64,000 bases of DNA from Lewinellaceae bacterium (lineage in GTDB: Bacteria; Bacteroidota; Bacteroidia; Chitinophagales; Saprospiraceae): positions 1,498,001 to 1,562,000 of the forward strand of contig JACJYR010000001.1 in assembly GCA_020636005.1 (NCBI GenBank), written 5' to 3'. A model generated the notes under the pieces. It saw nothing but the letters and a program-made list of their open reading frames with translations, was not told the origin of the DNA and did not search any database. The position numbers and the translations under genes are program-made. This document shows, piece by piece, positions 24,918 through 34,406 of this stretch (position 1 is the stretch's first letter; every line of letters starts with the position of its first letter).

Positions 24918-26732
24918 ATGACCAACAACGACTATAAAGAACTCTTCCCTACATGGCCACAAGAACCAGGCGTTTACCGCTTCCTCAATGCCGAGGGGAA
25001 AGTCCTTTACGTGGGCAAGGCCAAAAGTTTGAAAAACCGCCTCGCCTCCTATTTCGGCACCACCAAGGGCATGGCCTACAAAACGAGGGTGATGGTGAAA
25101 AACGCCAGCAGCATCGAGTTTACCATCGTGGACACCGAGACGGATGCCCTGCTTTTGGAAAACACCCTTATCAAGCGCTTCCAACCGCCGTACAACGTGA
25201 TGCTCAAAGACGGCAAGAGCTACAACTATATCTGCATCAAAAACGAGCCTTTCCCAAGGGTCTTCATCACCCGCAAGGTTTTCCGGGACGGCTCGACCTA
25301 CTTCGGGCCTTACACTTCCAAATGGCGGTTGAAAATTATTTTGGAACTGATAAAGTCGCTCTTCCCCCTGCGCACCTGCACGCTGAACCTTTCGGAGAAG
25401 GCCATTGAAAAAGGCAAGTTCAGCATCAAGGTGCCGTGCCTGGAATACCAGATAAAGAACTGCATGGCACCCTGCGTCAAATTGGAGTCGGCAGAAGAAT
25501 ACAACGAAAAAATCGAGCAGATCAAAAACCTGCTCAAAGGGAATTTTGGTCCGGTAAAAAGGCATTTCCAGGATGAGATGGCCCGCCGTGCCGAAAATAT
25601 GGAGTTTGAAAAAGCCCAGCAAATAAAAGAGAAACTGACCGCTTTCGAGGATTATCAGTCGAAGAGTACCGTGGTCAGCACGACCATCCGGGACGTGGAT
25701 GTTTTTTCCATCGCCAGCGACGAGAAACTGGCTTATGTGAACTACATCAAAGTGGTGAACGGTGCCATCATCAATACCTACACCCAGGAATTGGTGAAAA
25801 ACCTGGACGAGGAGGAGACGGATTTGCTTTCTTTTACCATCCCCGAATTGAGGGAGCGTTTCAGCAGCATCTCTTCAGAAATCATTGTGCCCTTCGAGGT
25901 CGAACTAGCGGAAGAAGGCGTCAGCCTGACCGTCCCGAAAATTGGCGACAAGAAAAAACTGCTGGAGCTGTCCGAAAAAAACGTGCAGTTCTTTTTGCTC
26001 CAAAAGAAGAAAGAAGAAGCCACCAAAACGGTCAAGCAAACCCCCGCCGAGCGCATCCTCCGCACCCTGCAGGGCGACCTGCACATGGCCGAGGTGCCGC
26101 TCCATATCGAATGCTTCGACAACTCCAATATGCAGGGCAGCTTTCCGGTGTCGTCCTGTGTGGTGTTTAAAAATGCCAAACCGAGCAAGGGCGACTACCG
26201 GCATTACAACGTAAAAACCGTGGAAGGCCCGAACGACTTCGCCACGATGGAGGAGGTGGTGTACCGACGCTACAAGCGGTTGCTCAGCGAGGCACAGCCC
26301 TTGCCACAGCTCATCATCATTGACGGGGGCAAAGGCCAGCTTAGTGCTGCCGCCAAGAGCCTCGAGGCACTCGGCATCCTGAACCAGGTGACCGTTGTCG
26401 GAATTGCCAAACGGCTGGAGGAAATTTTCTTCCCCGGCGACTCCGTCCCGCTCTATATCAACAAAAAATCGGAGAGCCTGAAGCTCATCCAGCAGGCCCG
26501 CAACGAGGCGCACCGCTTCGCCATCACCTTCCACCGCAACCAGCGCTCGAAAGATTTCACCAAAACCGAACTGCACGACATCCCCGGCGTGGGCGAAAAG
26601 ACCGCCGAAAAGCTGCTCAAGCATTTCGGCTCGGTGAAAAAACTGCGGGAAGCGCCGAGGGAAGAAGTGGAGCAAGTGGCCAGCAAGGCGGTGGCCGGCA
26701 AGGTTTGGACGTATTTTGGGAAGGATCTATGA
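24918..26732 (+). CDS. uvrC: UvrABC excinuclease subunit C
   Basis: Makes both incisions in nucleotide excision repair. Start chosen at ATG 24918 (MTNNDYKELFPTWP); the frame is open further up, but only through the repeat. Domains: GIY-YIG nuclease at about 15-95 (EPGVYRFLNAEGKVLYVGKA), Cys-containing linker (LEYQIKNCMAPC), UVR motif near 215-245, RNase H-like second nuclease (IECFDNSNMQGSFPVSSCVVF, then LIIIDGGKGQLSAA) and C-terminal helix-hairpin-helix pair (LHDIPGVGEKTAEKLLKHFGS). The 604-aa length is normal. It has its own region upstream, separated from rny by a terminator. Confidence 0.97.
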   Translation: MTNNDYKELFPTWPQEPGVYRFLNAEGKVLYVGKAKSLKNRLASYFGTTKGMAYKTRVMVKNASSIEFTIVDTETDALLLENTLIKRFQPPYNVMLKDGKSYNYICIKNEPFPRVFITRKVFRDGSTYFGPYTSKWRLKIILELIKSLFPLRTCTLNLSEKAIEKGKFSIKVPCLEYQIKNCMAPCVKLESAEEYNEKIEQIKNLLKGNFGPVKRHFQDEMARRAENMEFEKAQQIKEKLTAFEDYQSKSTVVSTTIRDVDVFSIASDEKLAYVNYIKVVNGAIINTYTQELVKNLDEEETDLLSFTIPELRERFSSISSEIIVPFEVELAEEGVSLTVPKIGDKKKLLELSEKNVQFFLLQKKKEEATKTVKQTPAERILRTLQGDLHMAEVPLHIECFDNSNMQGSFPVSSCVVFKNAKPSKGDYRHYNVKTVEGPNDFATMEEVVYRRYKRLLSEAQPLPQLIIIDGGKGQLSAAAKSLEALGILNQVTVVGIAKRLEEIFFPGDSVPLYINKKSESLKLIQQARNEAHRFAITFHRNQRSKDFTKTELHDIPGVGEKTAEKLLKHFGSVKKLREAPREEVEQVASKAVAGKVWTYFGKDL

Positions 26733-26777
26733 GGCAGGCGGGTGTGGGAAATGTTGGTTTCTTTAATTTTTTACGTC

Positions 26778-26922
26778 CTTTGACAAATTCTGTGGAGTAA
26801 GGAAACCGTTAAAACGGTTTAGTGCATAACCGCTTGATTTTCAACCCACGACTTAAGTCATGGGTTGAAAATAGGCTATCACTTTGAGCCGTTTTAACGG
26901 ATGACCATAAGATTTGTCAAAG
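26778..26922. repeat. Composite palindrome element after uvrC
   Basis: An 11-bp outer inverted repeat (CTTTGACAAAT, 26778-26788, and its complement 26912-26922) brackets three inner palindromes: AAACCGTT arms at 26803-26820, TTTTCAACCCA arms around CGACTTAAGTCA at 26838-26871, and CCGTTTTAACGG at 26889-26900. The whole could fold into a multi-arm structure. No ORF is present. It may also terminate uvrC. Confidence 0.75.
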
Positions 26923-26945
26923 AACCATTTTTTAAAAAGAGCGTG

Positions 26946-27557
26946 ATGAAGACTTTTCTCAGCGGGAAATTCCGGCGGCCATACCTTGGCTGTTTTCAAA
27001 AGGAACATTTCCAGCTATGCCGTTTTAAAAATAGCGTGGGGGTGCTGGCGAGCGCCTGGCTGTTGTCAATCGCCCCATTTGCCATAGGGTGCCAAAACAA
27101 GGGGCCGGCCAGCCAACCCGCAGCTCCGCCCACCCAACAGGCAGTGCCCCCTGCCAAGGCCGATCCGGCCAATTTTTTACCCAACAGCGAACTGGAGGCC
27201 CTGCTCTCAGACCCTGCCGGGCAAGCGGGCGGCCTGTCGGCAGAAGTGTTCAGCCCAAAGGCCACCTACCGCTGGACACTCGACGAGGCGGGCCGCACCA
27301 ACCTGCGCTTTGCCGGCATCATCCAGCATGGGCCGCCGGGCCGCACCCTCCGCTTCAACGTGCTGGTTTTCAACAACAAGGACGGCGCCACCCCTCTGCT
27401 GACCCTTCCTTTTACGGTAGCCATCAATCCCGATGGGAAGGCAGGCTACGAGGTGAGCCAACGGGCGGGGCTTCCGCAGGGTTTGTATTATTTCAAAATA
27501 GAAAACGGGGAAAAGAAAGAGATGGTAGCCGCCGGGAAGTTTAAGATCACAGACTAG
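26946..27557 (+). CDS. Putative lipoprotein of unknown function
   Basis: A 203-aa protein starting MKTFLSGKF. An unusually long positively charged N region precedes a hydrophobic core and a lipobox-like IAPFAIGC near residue 52. A Pro/Ala/Gln-rich linker follows. The C-terminal ~120 residues form a beta-rich domain (WTLDEAGRTNLRFAGIIQHG, PLLTLPFTVAINPDGK, LPQGLYYFKIENGEKKEMVAAGKF). The last part resembles the strand pattern of small secreted Ig-like folds. No known family recognised. An ATG at 26901 also fits, but it lies inside the palindrome element and would lengthen the signal peptide further. Confidence 0.6.
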   Translation: MKTFLSGKFRRPYLGCFQKEHFQLCRFKNSVGVLASAWLLSIAPFAIGCQNKGPASQPAAPPTQQAVPPAKADPANFLPNSELEALLSDPAGQAGGLSAEVFSPKATYRWTLDEAGRTNLRFAGIIQHGPPGRTLRFNVLVFNNKDGATPLLTLPFTVAINPDGKAGYEVSQRAGLPQGLYYFKIENGEKKEMVAAGKFKITD

Positions 27558-27950
27558 CGCTTCAGCCGCCGGGGAGATGAAAGTATAAAACTGGAGAGCC
27601 GAGGATGCTTTCTTTTTTTTGTCAGGGATTTACCCATTGATGGGATTTGTTTACAAAAAGCGCCATAGGAAGGTATAGAGGTAAACGTTTCCTGCTAAAT
27701 TTGACATCGGCATTAAGTTAACCATATTGATTCCGCACCAGAGGCAATTCCGGAGTGCAAGTCTATGTAAATGACAAGATCGTGCTGATTGTACTGTGCT
27801 GCAATAGGCTTTATACATTTGAAAAAAGCCGTTAGCTGGACCGATAGCATTTAGCCAGAAGCTAATGGCCAACGGCCAATAGCAATTTGCAGAATTGCCA
27901 TTGAGTACAGAAAGGCAGCGTGATTTGTGCAAGGCTTAACACTTTGTGCA
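27558..27950. other. Intergenic region without a supported gene
   Basis: AT-rich compared with its neighbours, with no plausible ORF. At 27829-27890 it holds GCTAATGGCCAACGGCCAATAGC-like units, which belong to the same GGCCAATGG repeat family seen at 29169-29329. Confidence 0.5.
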
Positions 27951-27954
27951 AGGG

Positions 27955-27962
27955 TATCTTTG
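27955..27962 (+). promoter_or_regulatory. Candidate -7 box for the 28.0-kb T9SS cargo gene
   Basis: TATCTTTG, a full match to TAnnTTTG, lies 77 bases before the ATG at 28039. TTTG motifs occur 8 and 27 bases further upstream, neither at the ideal distance. Confidence 0.45.
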
Positions 27963-28038
27963 CCCTAATCAGCACTCGTCCGGTAGCGGGGTAAATCAGT
28001 GGCCGCCATTCATCATATGTCGCTTAAAAATGCCTTTT

Positions 28039-28956
28039 ATGAAACAGCTCCTTACCTTTTTTGCCTTTTCCTTCTTTTTGATTTCCAGCGCCTACGGGCA
28101 GTACCAACCGATGGCGGTGGAGGGGGCGCATTGGATTTATTTCGCAAACTACGACGGGGAGCAGGTAAACCATGCCTTTATCGTGCAAGGTGACACCACA
28201 ATCAATGGAACCGCCTATAAAAAAATGTACAAGCGGAAAATTTTCAACCCAGCCAGCTATCCTGCTGACCTCTTGCCACCATATATAGTAGGTGAAAAAC
28301 AACTTATGTGCGCCCTCAGGGACGATGTGGCAGCAGAACGTGTCTATGGCATTTCATTCGACCCCACCGCTTGGCTTTCCATTGATTGCGGTCTATTTCA
28401 GGAAGAACTACTTTATGACCTGACTCTTGGAGAAGGCGATACCTTGATTGGGTGTCTTGCCGATGCACCCAGTGGGGCTTTTAATCCCGTTGTTGATTCC
28501 ATCAGTGTACAATTTCTATGGGGTCAGAACCGTAAGCTGTTTTATCTTGACGACTATTTCATATGGCTGACAGAAGGTATCGGCACGTTTTATCATCCAT
28601 TCGAATCGCCTTTCAGTTTTCCTGTGCCTGGCTATTTAGTCAATCTCATTGACTACTGTATCGGCTCCGACGAGGACTGTGGGTTTCAGGATTTCAACAG
28701 CACGGGCGAGGCTATTTTTGATGCGCACTTCAAGTTGTATCCCAACCCGGCAGATGGAAATCTTTTCATTGAGTCAATCGGCACGCAAGGGCCGAGCGCT
28801 CTGACCCTCCTTGATTTGGCGGGGCAAACCGTGTGGCTTGGCAACATGGACACTTCGGTGGAACACCTAAGCCTTGAAGGCTTGGCGGCGGGCATGTACT
28901 TGTTAGCGGTTACATGCCAGGATGGGGTTGGGGTGAAGAAGGTGGTGGTGAGGTAA
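28039..28956 (+). CDS. Secreted T9SS type A cargo protein
   Basis: A 305-aa exported protein. The start at 28039 (MKQLLTFFAFSFFLIS) gives a clean signal peptide ending AYGQ. The mature part, about 20-220, begins with MAVEGAHWIYFANYDGE, a pattern seen in many uncharacterised Bacteroidota secreted proteins in which a tryptophan-bearing strand opens the domain. The C-terminal ~75 residues are a sorting domain (LYPNPADGNLF, LAAGMYLLAV, final KKVVVR). Function unknown. It has its own promoter motif and a terminator, so it is probably a single-gene unit. Confidence 0.85.
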   Translation: MKQLLTFFAFSFFLISSAYGQYQPMAVEGAHWIYFANYDGEQVNHAFIVQGDTTINGTAYKKMYKRKIFNPASYPADLLPPYIVGEKQLMCALRDDVAAERVYGISFDPTAWLSIDCGLFQEELLYDLTLGEGDTLIGCLADAPSGAFNPVVDSISVQFLWGQNRKLFYLDDYFIWLTEGIGTFYHPFESPFSFPVPGYLVNLIDYCIGSDEDCGFQDFNSTGEAIFDAHFKLYPNPADGNLFIESIGTQGPSALTLLDLAGQTVWLGNMDTSVEHLSLEGLAAGMYLLAVTCQDGVGVKKVVVR

Positions 28957-29009
28957 TGGTGAATTTTTTCTTTATAGATAGCCGCAATTGGAATTGATAT
29001 ATCGCAACT

Positions 29010-29042
29010 AAATCATGGTGATTTTTAAAATCACCATGATTT
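29010..29042 (+). terminator. Terminator after the T9SS cargo gene
   Basis: A perfect 16-bp inverted repeat (29010-29025 with 29027-29042) around one base ends in TTTTT. It lies 54 bases after the stop. The hairpin is AT-rich apart from the GGTGA core, and the A tract on the other side makes it potentially bidirectional. Confidence 0.7.
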
Positions 29043-30232
29043 TTCTAGCATACCTTCCGAAGTAACTATTGTATCTCCTCTTTATGGGGTAAAAAGGGGT
29101 GTTTATTTGTTGTCAGTGGCTATGTCATCCGGTTTATACTAAAACACGGATGGTTTTGTCGGTTTGCTATTAGCTGTTGACAGTTGGCCATTGGCTTTTG
29201 CCAACTGCCAAAGGCCAAAAGCCATCAGCGTAAAGTATAATTACACCGTTGATATTTATCAATTGGGAATCCTATTTGTCATTGGCCATTGGTTTTTGCA
29301 AAAATCCAATGGCCAAACCTTATGGCCTGAAGTAAAATAACCTTGTACATCGGGATTGGGCAGTTGAACTATGAACCTCCGATTTCACCATTCATCATTC
29401 CACCATGTTAGCAAAAGCCTTTTCCGTCGGCCCAAAAACCAACTTTTCACCACCCCCGATCCAAACTTGGCACAATTTTTTAAATTAAAGAAATACAAAT
29501 CTAAAAACACCCCAAATACCAAACTTTAAACTTGACATACAAGATACATACTATGAGAAAGTCCGGAAACCGAGCTTACTTTCCTCGTTCCTACAAGACT
29601 TCCTTTTCCCAGGATTCCTGGATCTTTCTCACCGAAACACATTTCCGTTCATTTTTAGCTAAAGGCCCCCGGCCAGATGCACCCGGCTATTCCTTTTCAG
29701 GGTTGCCATTTTAGAACGGTACAATTCAAAACCATTAAATGATCAAAGGCTTGCGGTCTCAGCACCAAACAGCCAACATTTTGCCGCTGCCCACGCATTG
29801 CTAAACGTAGCCATGCCAGGCGGCAAAAGCGTTCCTTACATCTTTCTGCAAAACCTTACACACCATGTTCAGTCAGCAGTCGGCAGTCTTCAGTTTGACG
29901 GTCGGTCTCTGCTAACGCATTCTATTTATCTGGGCTTGGCACGCTGTTGCGTACCAGACGGACCCTCCTTTGCACATCCGTAACGTTGGCGAACTGCCGA
30001 CCGAGGACTGTGGACGGGAGATTGCCCGCTGCCCACTTAAAAAGGACCCGCTATTAACAATTATAATCTCATGGTAAAAGGAATTGGTTTTGCTCCACGC
30101 AGGGCATTGTGGCCGGCCCCCCAAGCCCCCCGACAGTTCGGTTGGTTCATGTTCATGAGGACTGTCCAGCTTCCGGTTGCGACCGCCCTGTGTGGGCAAA
30201 CCCCTTTTGCTTTGAAAAAGCACCGCAGAGAG
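29043..30232. other. 1.2-kb gene-poor region with dispersed repeats
   Basis: No ORF here has a credible start, composition or family match; the short ones at 29532-29714 and 29798-29983 look like noise. It holds GGCCATTGG / CCAATGGCC units at 29169-29223 and an inverted pair around 29281-29320. It also holds a CAGTCGGCAGTCTTCAGT tandem (29868-29900) with an inverted partner near 29990-30015. The last ~160 bases keep the frame of the following HYR gene open, so that gene could start as early as 30071. Confidence 0.55.
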
Positions 30233-33200
30233 ATGAACGGTTTTGGACTCACTACCCTCGCACTTCTTTTTTTCACTTCCATTAATTTTTCCAACCCACT
30301 TTCCGCACAGTGCGCCCTGGTTTGCAAAAACAGCGTCACCGTGGCGCTCGACGCCAACGGCCAGGCCACCATCTATCCGCCCATGCTGCTGCAAAGCTCT
30401 GTGGGTTGTTCCAACAATTTCACCATTGGTATCGTGGATACAGCCGGCAATAGCTACGGAACCACCCTCAACGCCAGCCTGCTCGGCGAACCGCTCACGG
30501 CAACGCTGACCCACCCGGCCAGCGGCAATTCCTGTGTGATTCAAATTACCTTGATTGACAACCTGCCGCCGGTCATGTCTTGTGGCGATACCTTGTTTTT
30601 ATGGTGCAACCAACTTTATACACCCGACACGATCGGATACCCGGCCGTGAGCGACAATGCCACCGATACAGATAGCATCGCACTCGTTTATACTGATAAT
30701 TTCACGGATTTACCCTGCTACGCCACCATCAGCGGGCAACAAATGACAGCCTACACCAAGCGCACCTGGACGGCCACCGACGAAAGCGGCAACTCGACCA
30801 CCTGCGTTCAACATATCTTTTTTAAAAGGGCCACCCTTGGTATGGTCGTATTTCCCGGCCACCGGGACGGCGTGGTAAACCCTGCCCTGGAATGTGGCCT
30901 CGAGGACCCCACTGATCTCGACCTCACCGGCCACCCCACCGTTGACGGTTTTATCCTTGACAATACCTTCAATTGCGACCTGACCGTGTCCTTCAATGAC
31001 CAAAGCGTTCCCATCTGTGGGGGTGCCCGCAAGATCATCCGTACCTGGTCTATCTTCGACCTCTGTACAGAAGATTTTAAAGTTTATGCGCAGATCATCA
31101 AGGTACTGGACAATACGCCGCCGGTCGTCAGTTGCCCGGCCAATGTGAGTTTCAACAGTTATCCAAGTTCCTGTTCCGCACAGGTTTGGCTGCCCCAGGC
31201 TACCGCTGAGGATGCCTGTTCGGGAGCCGTCGTGACGACTTCCTGGCAATTTGGAACGGGTAACGGGCCGTTCAACTCCGTGCCGGTAGGCTCCTACCCC
31301 GTGACCTATACTGGAAAGGATGGCTGCAACAACACGGCTTCCTGCCAGATTACCGTGACAGTAGTTGATACCAAAAAACCCACAGCGCTGTGCGACAACC
31401 AGGTTTGGGTGTTCCTTGAAAATGATGGAACAGCCCTTATTTATGCAGAAACTTTCGACAATGGCAGTTATGACAACTGCGCCATTGACCATTTGCAGGT
31501 GAAGCGGGATGGGGAACCCTACGATGATTTTGTAGCCTTCGAATGCACCGATATTGGCGCCTCTATCGAAGTGAAACTCCTGGTGACGGATGTGAACGGC
31601 CTAAGCAGTGAGTGTACCAGTTACGCCCTGGTGGTGGATCAAATAGAACCGGAAATTATATGCCCCGCTGCCGTGAACATCAACTGCGGCACCAACTACA
31701 ACAATTTATCCATCACGGGCCAGCCTTATGCTACCGACAATTGCAGCGTGGCCAGTACTTCGCACACTGACCTGGTGAACATCAACAACTGCGGAAACGG
31801 CACCGTGACCCGGACCTGGAGTGCGACCGACCAAAACGGCAATACGGCCACTTGCCAACAGGTTATCACCATTGCCGACAACACGCCCATCACGGTGACT
31901 TTCCCCAGCGATCTGGTGTTCTATGCCTGCCAGCCGGATACCGACCCGTCCTTAACGGGAGAGCCTGTCGTCGCAGGCTCAGATTGCGAGCAATTGCAGA
32001 TAACCCACACCGATTATTTCTTTTATACCGCCCAGCCTTCCTGCTACCAGTTGATACGCAAATGGGCGATCATTGACTGGTGCAGCTACCACCCAAACGC
32101 CCCGAACGGCGCCGGCTTTTGGGATCATACGCAAGTGATAGAAGTGAGGGACAGCGTGGCACCTGTACTTACCTGCCCTGCCAATATGGACGTGGGCATT
32201 GAAAATACCACCTGCAATATGTGGGTGGATGTCCCGCTGCCGGTAGTGGACGATTGCAGCCAGCAAATCACCATTATGAACAATTCGGCCTATGCCCAAA
32301 GCAACAATGGCAAGGCTTCCGGCACCTATCCGAAAGGGCAGCACGTAGTCATCTATACGGTGTCCGATGGTTGTGGCAATACTTCGTCCTGCACCATGAA
32401 ACTGACCCTGACGGATACCCATGCGCCCAACCCCGTCTGCAACAACGGCATCTCGGTGACCATCCAGCAGAGCGGCTTCGTGACGGTGACGCCTTCGATG
32501 ATCAACAATGGCAGCTACGATAACTGCACGCCAACCGCCAGCCTGGTGATGCAGGTAAGCCCCAACACCTTTACCTGCCAGGACCTCGGCAGCAAAACTG
32601 TGTCCCTGACCGTGACCGACCAGGCGGGCAACAGCGCCTTCTGCCAGACCACCGTGGTTGTGCAAGACAACTTTGATATTTGTCCCAACCAGAATTTTGC
32701 TTTTATCGCCGGGAAGGTCACGATGGAAGGCAGTGAACCAATCAGCCAAAAACTGATCGGCCTGACCGGTGGCGTCAACATGGGAGTATATACCGAAGTG
32801 GACGGTACCTACGACTTCCCCGGCCTGCCCCTGGGGCAAAACTATACTGTAAAACCAACCTACAACACCAAAGTGCTGAACGGGGTGACCACCTTCGACC
32901 TGGTGCTTATCCAAAGGCATATCCTCGGCATCGCTGCCCTGGGGTCGCCTTACAAAATCATCGCTGCCGACGCTAACAAGTCGGGCACCGTGACGACTAT
33001 TGACATCGTGGAGCTGCGCAAGCTGATACTCAACGTGACGACAACCCTGCCCAATGGAAATACTTCCTGGCGCTTCGTGCGATCCAACCATGTTTTCACA
33101 AACCCGCTGAACCCCTTCCAGCCCCCGTTCCCGGAGAGCGTGGCCATACAAAACCTGGAAACCAACCATTGGAACCTCGACTTCGTGGGCATCAAGGTGG

Positions 33201-33961
33201 GCGATGTGAACGGCTCGGCCGATCCCTCCAACCTGGACGGCGGCGACGGGAACGAGGACAGGGATTTCGGTGAAACGTTTGCCCTGAAAACCGAAGATAT
33301 AGATCTGGTTGCCGGACAAGTTTATGCCATCCCCTTCGTGGCTGCCACCTCCCAGGCCTTGGCCGGCTTCCAGTTCACCCTCGATTTTGATGAAACCACG
33401 CTGGATTTTACCGGGATGGACGCAGGTGTGGTGAGCCAAAACAATGTTGGAACGGCAAACCTGGAAACGGGTGCGCTGACGGTGAGTTGGGACAATATAA
33501 AAGGCCAGGTATTGGCAGCAAACGAAGCAATTTTCACGCTCCATTTTGCAGCCAAAAGCAATGGCCGCCTGTCAGATGCCCTGGCTATCAACTCCCGTGT
33601 CACGCCGGCGGAGGCTTACAGGGGCGAGCTGCTGGCCAACACAACTTTAGACATGCTTGGCGTCTCCCTTGAGTTTGGGACGGCCCAGGCAGAACCCTCA
33701 TCGTATCTCCTTTTTCAAAATACGCCAAATCCTTTCCATCAAACTACGACCGTCCGCTTTTACCTGCCCGAAGCTTCGGAAGCGGCACTTCGGATCTATG
33801 ATGTCTATGGCCAGTTGCTCCGCCAATACAAAGGCAACTACGAGAAAGGCACCCATTCCGTCGAACTTGAACTGGGCGGCTTCACAAAGTCTTCCATCCT
33901 GTTTTGCGAGTTGGTGGCCGATGGCCAACGAAGGCAGGTGATCAAAATGGTGAGCGATTGA
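30233..33961 (+). CDS. HYR-repeat surface protein with dockerin-like, cohesin-like and T9SS domains
   Basis: A 1242-aa surface protein. The start at 30233 (MNGFGLTTLALLFFTS) places the signal peptide directly at the N-terminus, cleaved after LSAQ; ATG 30071 is an alternative with 54 more residues. Cys-rich HYR and related Ig-like units follow to about residue 830 (for example CPANVSFNSYPSSC near 300). A carboxypeptidase-like/SdrD-B-like strand domain lies near 830-890. Next is a dockerin-like Ca-binding pair (IIAADANKSGTVTT near 909, KVGDVNGSADPSN near 990), then a cohesin-like beta sandwich (about 1016-1145, GQVYAIPFVA, LAGFQFTLDFDETTLDF). Last is a type A sorting domain (FQNTPNPFHQTTTVRFYLPE). 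It probably acts in adhesion or surface assembly. A paralogue follows. Confidence 0.88.
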   Translation: MNGFGLTTLALLFFTSINFSNPLSAQCALVCKNSVTVALDANGQATIYPPMLLQSSVGCSNNFTIGIVDTAGNSYGTTLNASLLGEPLTATLTHPASGNSCVIQITLIDNLPPVMSCGDTLFLWCNQLYTPDTIGYPAVSDNATDTDSIALVYTDNFTDLPCYATISGQQMTAYTKRTWTATDESGNSTTCVQHIFFKRATLGMVVFPGHRDGVVNPALECGLEDPTDLDLTGHPTVDGFILDNTFNCDLTVSFNDQSVPICGGARKIIRTWSIFDLCTEDFKVYAQIIKVLDNTPPVVSCPANVSFNSYPSSCSAQVWLPQATAEDACSGAVVTTSWQFGTGNGPFNSVPVGSYPVTYTGKDGCNNTASCQITVTVVDTKKPTALCDNQVWVFLENDGTALIYAETFDNGSYDNCAIDHLQVKRDGEPYDDFVAFECTDIGASIEVKLLVTDVNGLSSECTSYALVVDQIEPEIICPAAVNINCGTNYNNLSITGQPYATDNCSVASTSHTDLVNINNCGNGTVTRTWSATDQNGNTATCQQVITIADNTPITVTFPSDLVFYACQPDTDPSLTGEPVVAGSDCEQLQITHTDYFFYTAQPSCYQLIRKWAIIDWCSYHPNAPNGAGFWDHTQVIEVRDSVAPVLTCPANMDVGIENTTCNMWVDVPLPVVDDCSQQITIMNNSAYAQSNNGKASGTYPKGQHVVIYTVSDGCGNTSSCTMKLTLTDTHAPNPVCNNGISVTIQQSGFVTVTPSMINNGSYDNCTPTASLVMQVSPNTFTCQDLGSKTVSLTVTDQAGNSAFCQTTVVVQDNFDICPNQNFAFIAGKVTMEGSEPISQKLIGLTGGVNMGVYTEVDGTYDFPGLPLGQNYTVKPTYNTKVLNGVTTFDLVLIQRHILGIAALGSPYKIIAADANKSGTVTTIDIVELRKLILNVTTTLPNGNTSWRFVRSNHVFTNPLNPFQPPFPESVAIQNLETNHWNLDFVGIKVGDVNGSADPSNLDGGDGNEDRDFGETFALKTEDIDLVAGQVYAIPFVAATSQALAGFQFTLDFDETTLDFTGMDAGVVSQNNVGTANLETGALTVSWDNIKGQVLAANEAIFTLHFAAKSNGRLSDALAINSRVTPAEAYRGELLANTTLDMLGVSLEFGTAQAEPSSYLLFQNTPNPFHQTTTVRFYLPEASEAALRIYDVYGQLLRQYKGNYEKGTHSVELELGGFTKSSILFCELVADGQRRQVIKMVSD

Positions 33962-34406
33962 TTTATTGCTCTAATGCTTCGTGGCTCCATTGGCAGTAAA
34001 TGCCTGAAACAAGGAGCTAATGGAAAAACCATCCAGGAAAAAATTCCCATGTACATATCGGCAGCACCGGTAAGAACTCTACGATTCTATAGCCAAATTT
34101 CTACGACACTTTGACCATTTTACACACACAACCAGTATGCCCGGACTGCCAACACCCGGTATCCAGACAAAAGTGGATAAGGCCATCTTATTGGCCATAC
34201 TATGAGAAAAAATCCCGTGAACTTTTGAAAAGATGCCAACTCATTGAACCAGGCCAGGAGAACGTGTGCCGCCCAGGCGGTGCCGTTCTCACCCCGGTTT
34301 TGGATGAGAGATATGAGAGACGTGAAAAAAAATAGATAGTCAAAATTCAAACATCCATATAACGACACTGCTCATTAATTTTTTTTACTAAACAATTTTC
34401 AATCCC
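33962..34406. other. Intergenic region between the HYR paralogues
   Basis: There are 445 bases with no supported gene. A 74-codon frame at 34111-34335 starts with TTG and has no family resemblance. No strong hairpin terminator was found after the first HYR gene, so transcription into the second one is possible. Confidence 0.45.

Noticed and set aside
29532..29983. Two short ORFs before the first HYR gene
   Set aside because: No signal peptide, family pattern or plausible promoter; they lie in a repeat-rich intergenic region.
31979..33544. A 521-codon minus-strand frame within the first HYR gene
   Set aside because: Composition (His, Gly, Val runs) and lack of any motif show it is the complement of a repetitive coding sequence.
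34111..34335. A 74-codon ORF with CPDC between the HYR genes
   Set aside because: TTG start, no second Cys pair for a zinc ribbon, no conserved pattern.
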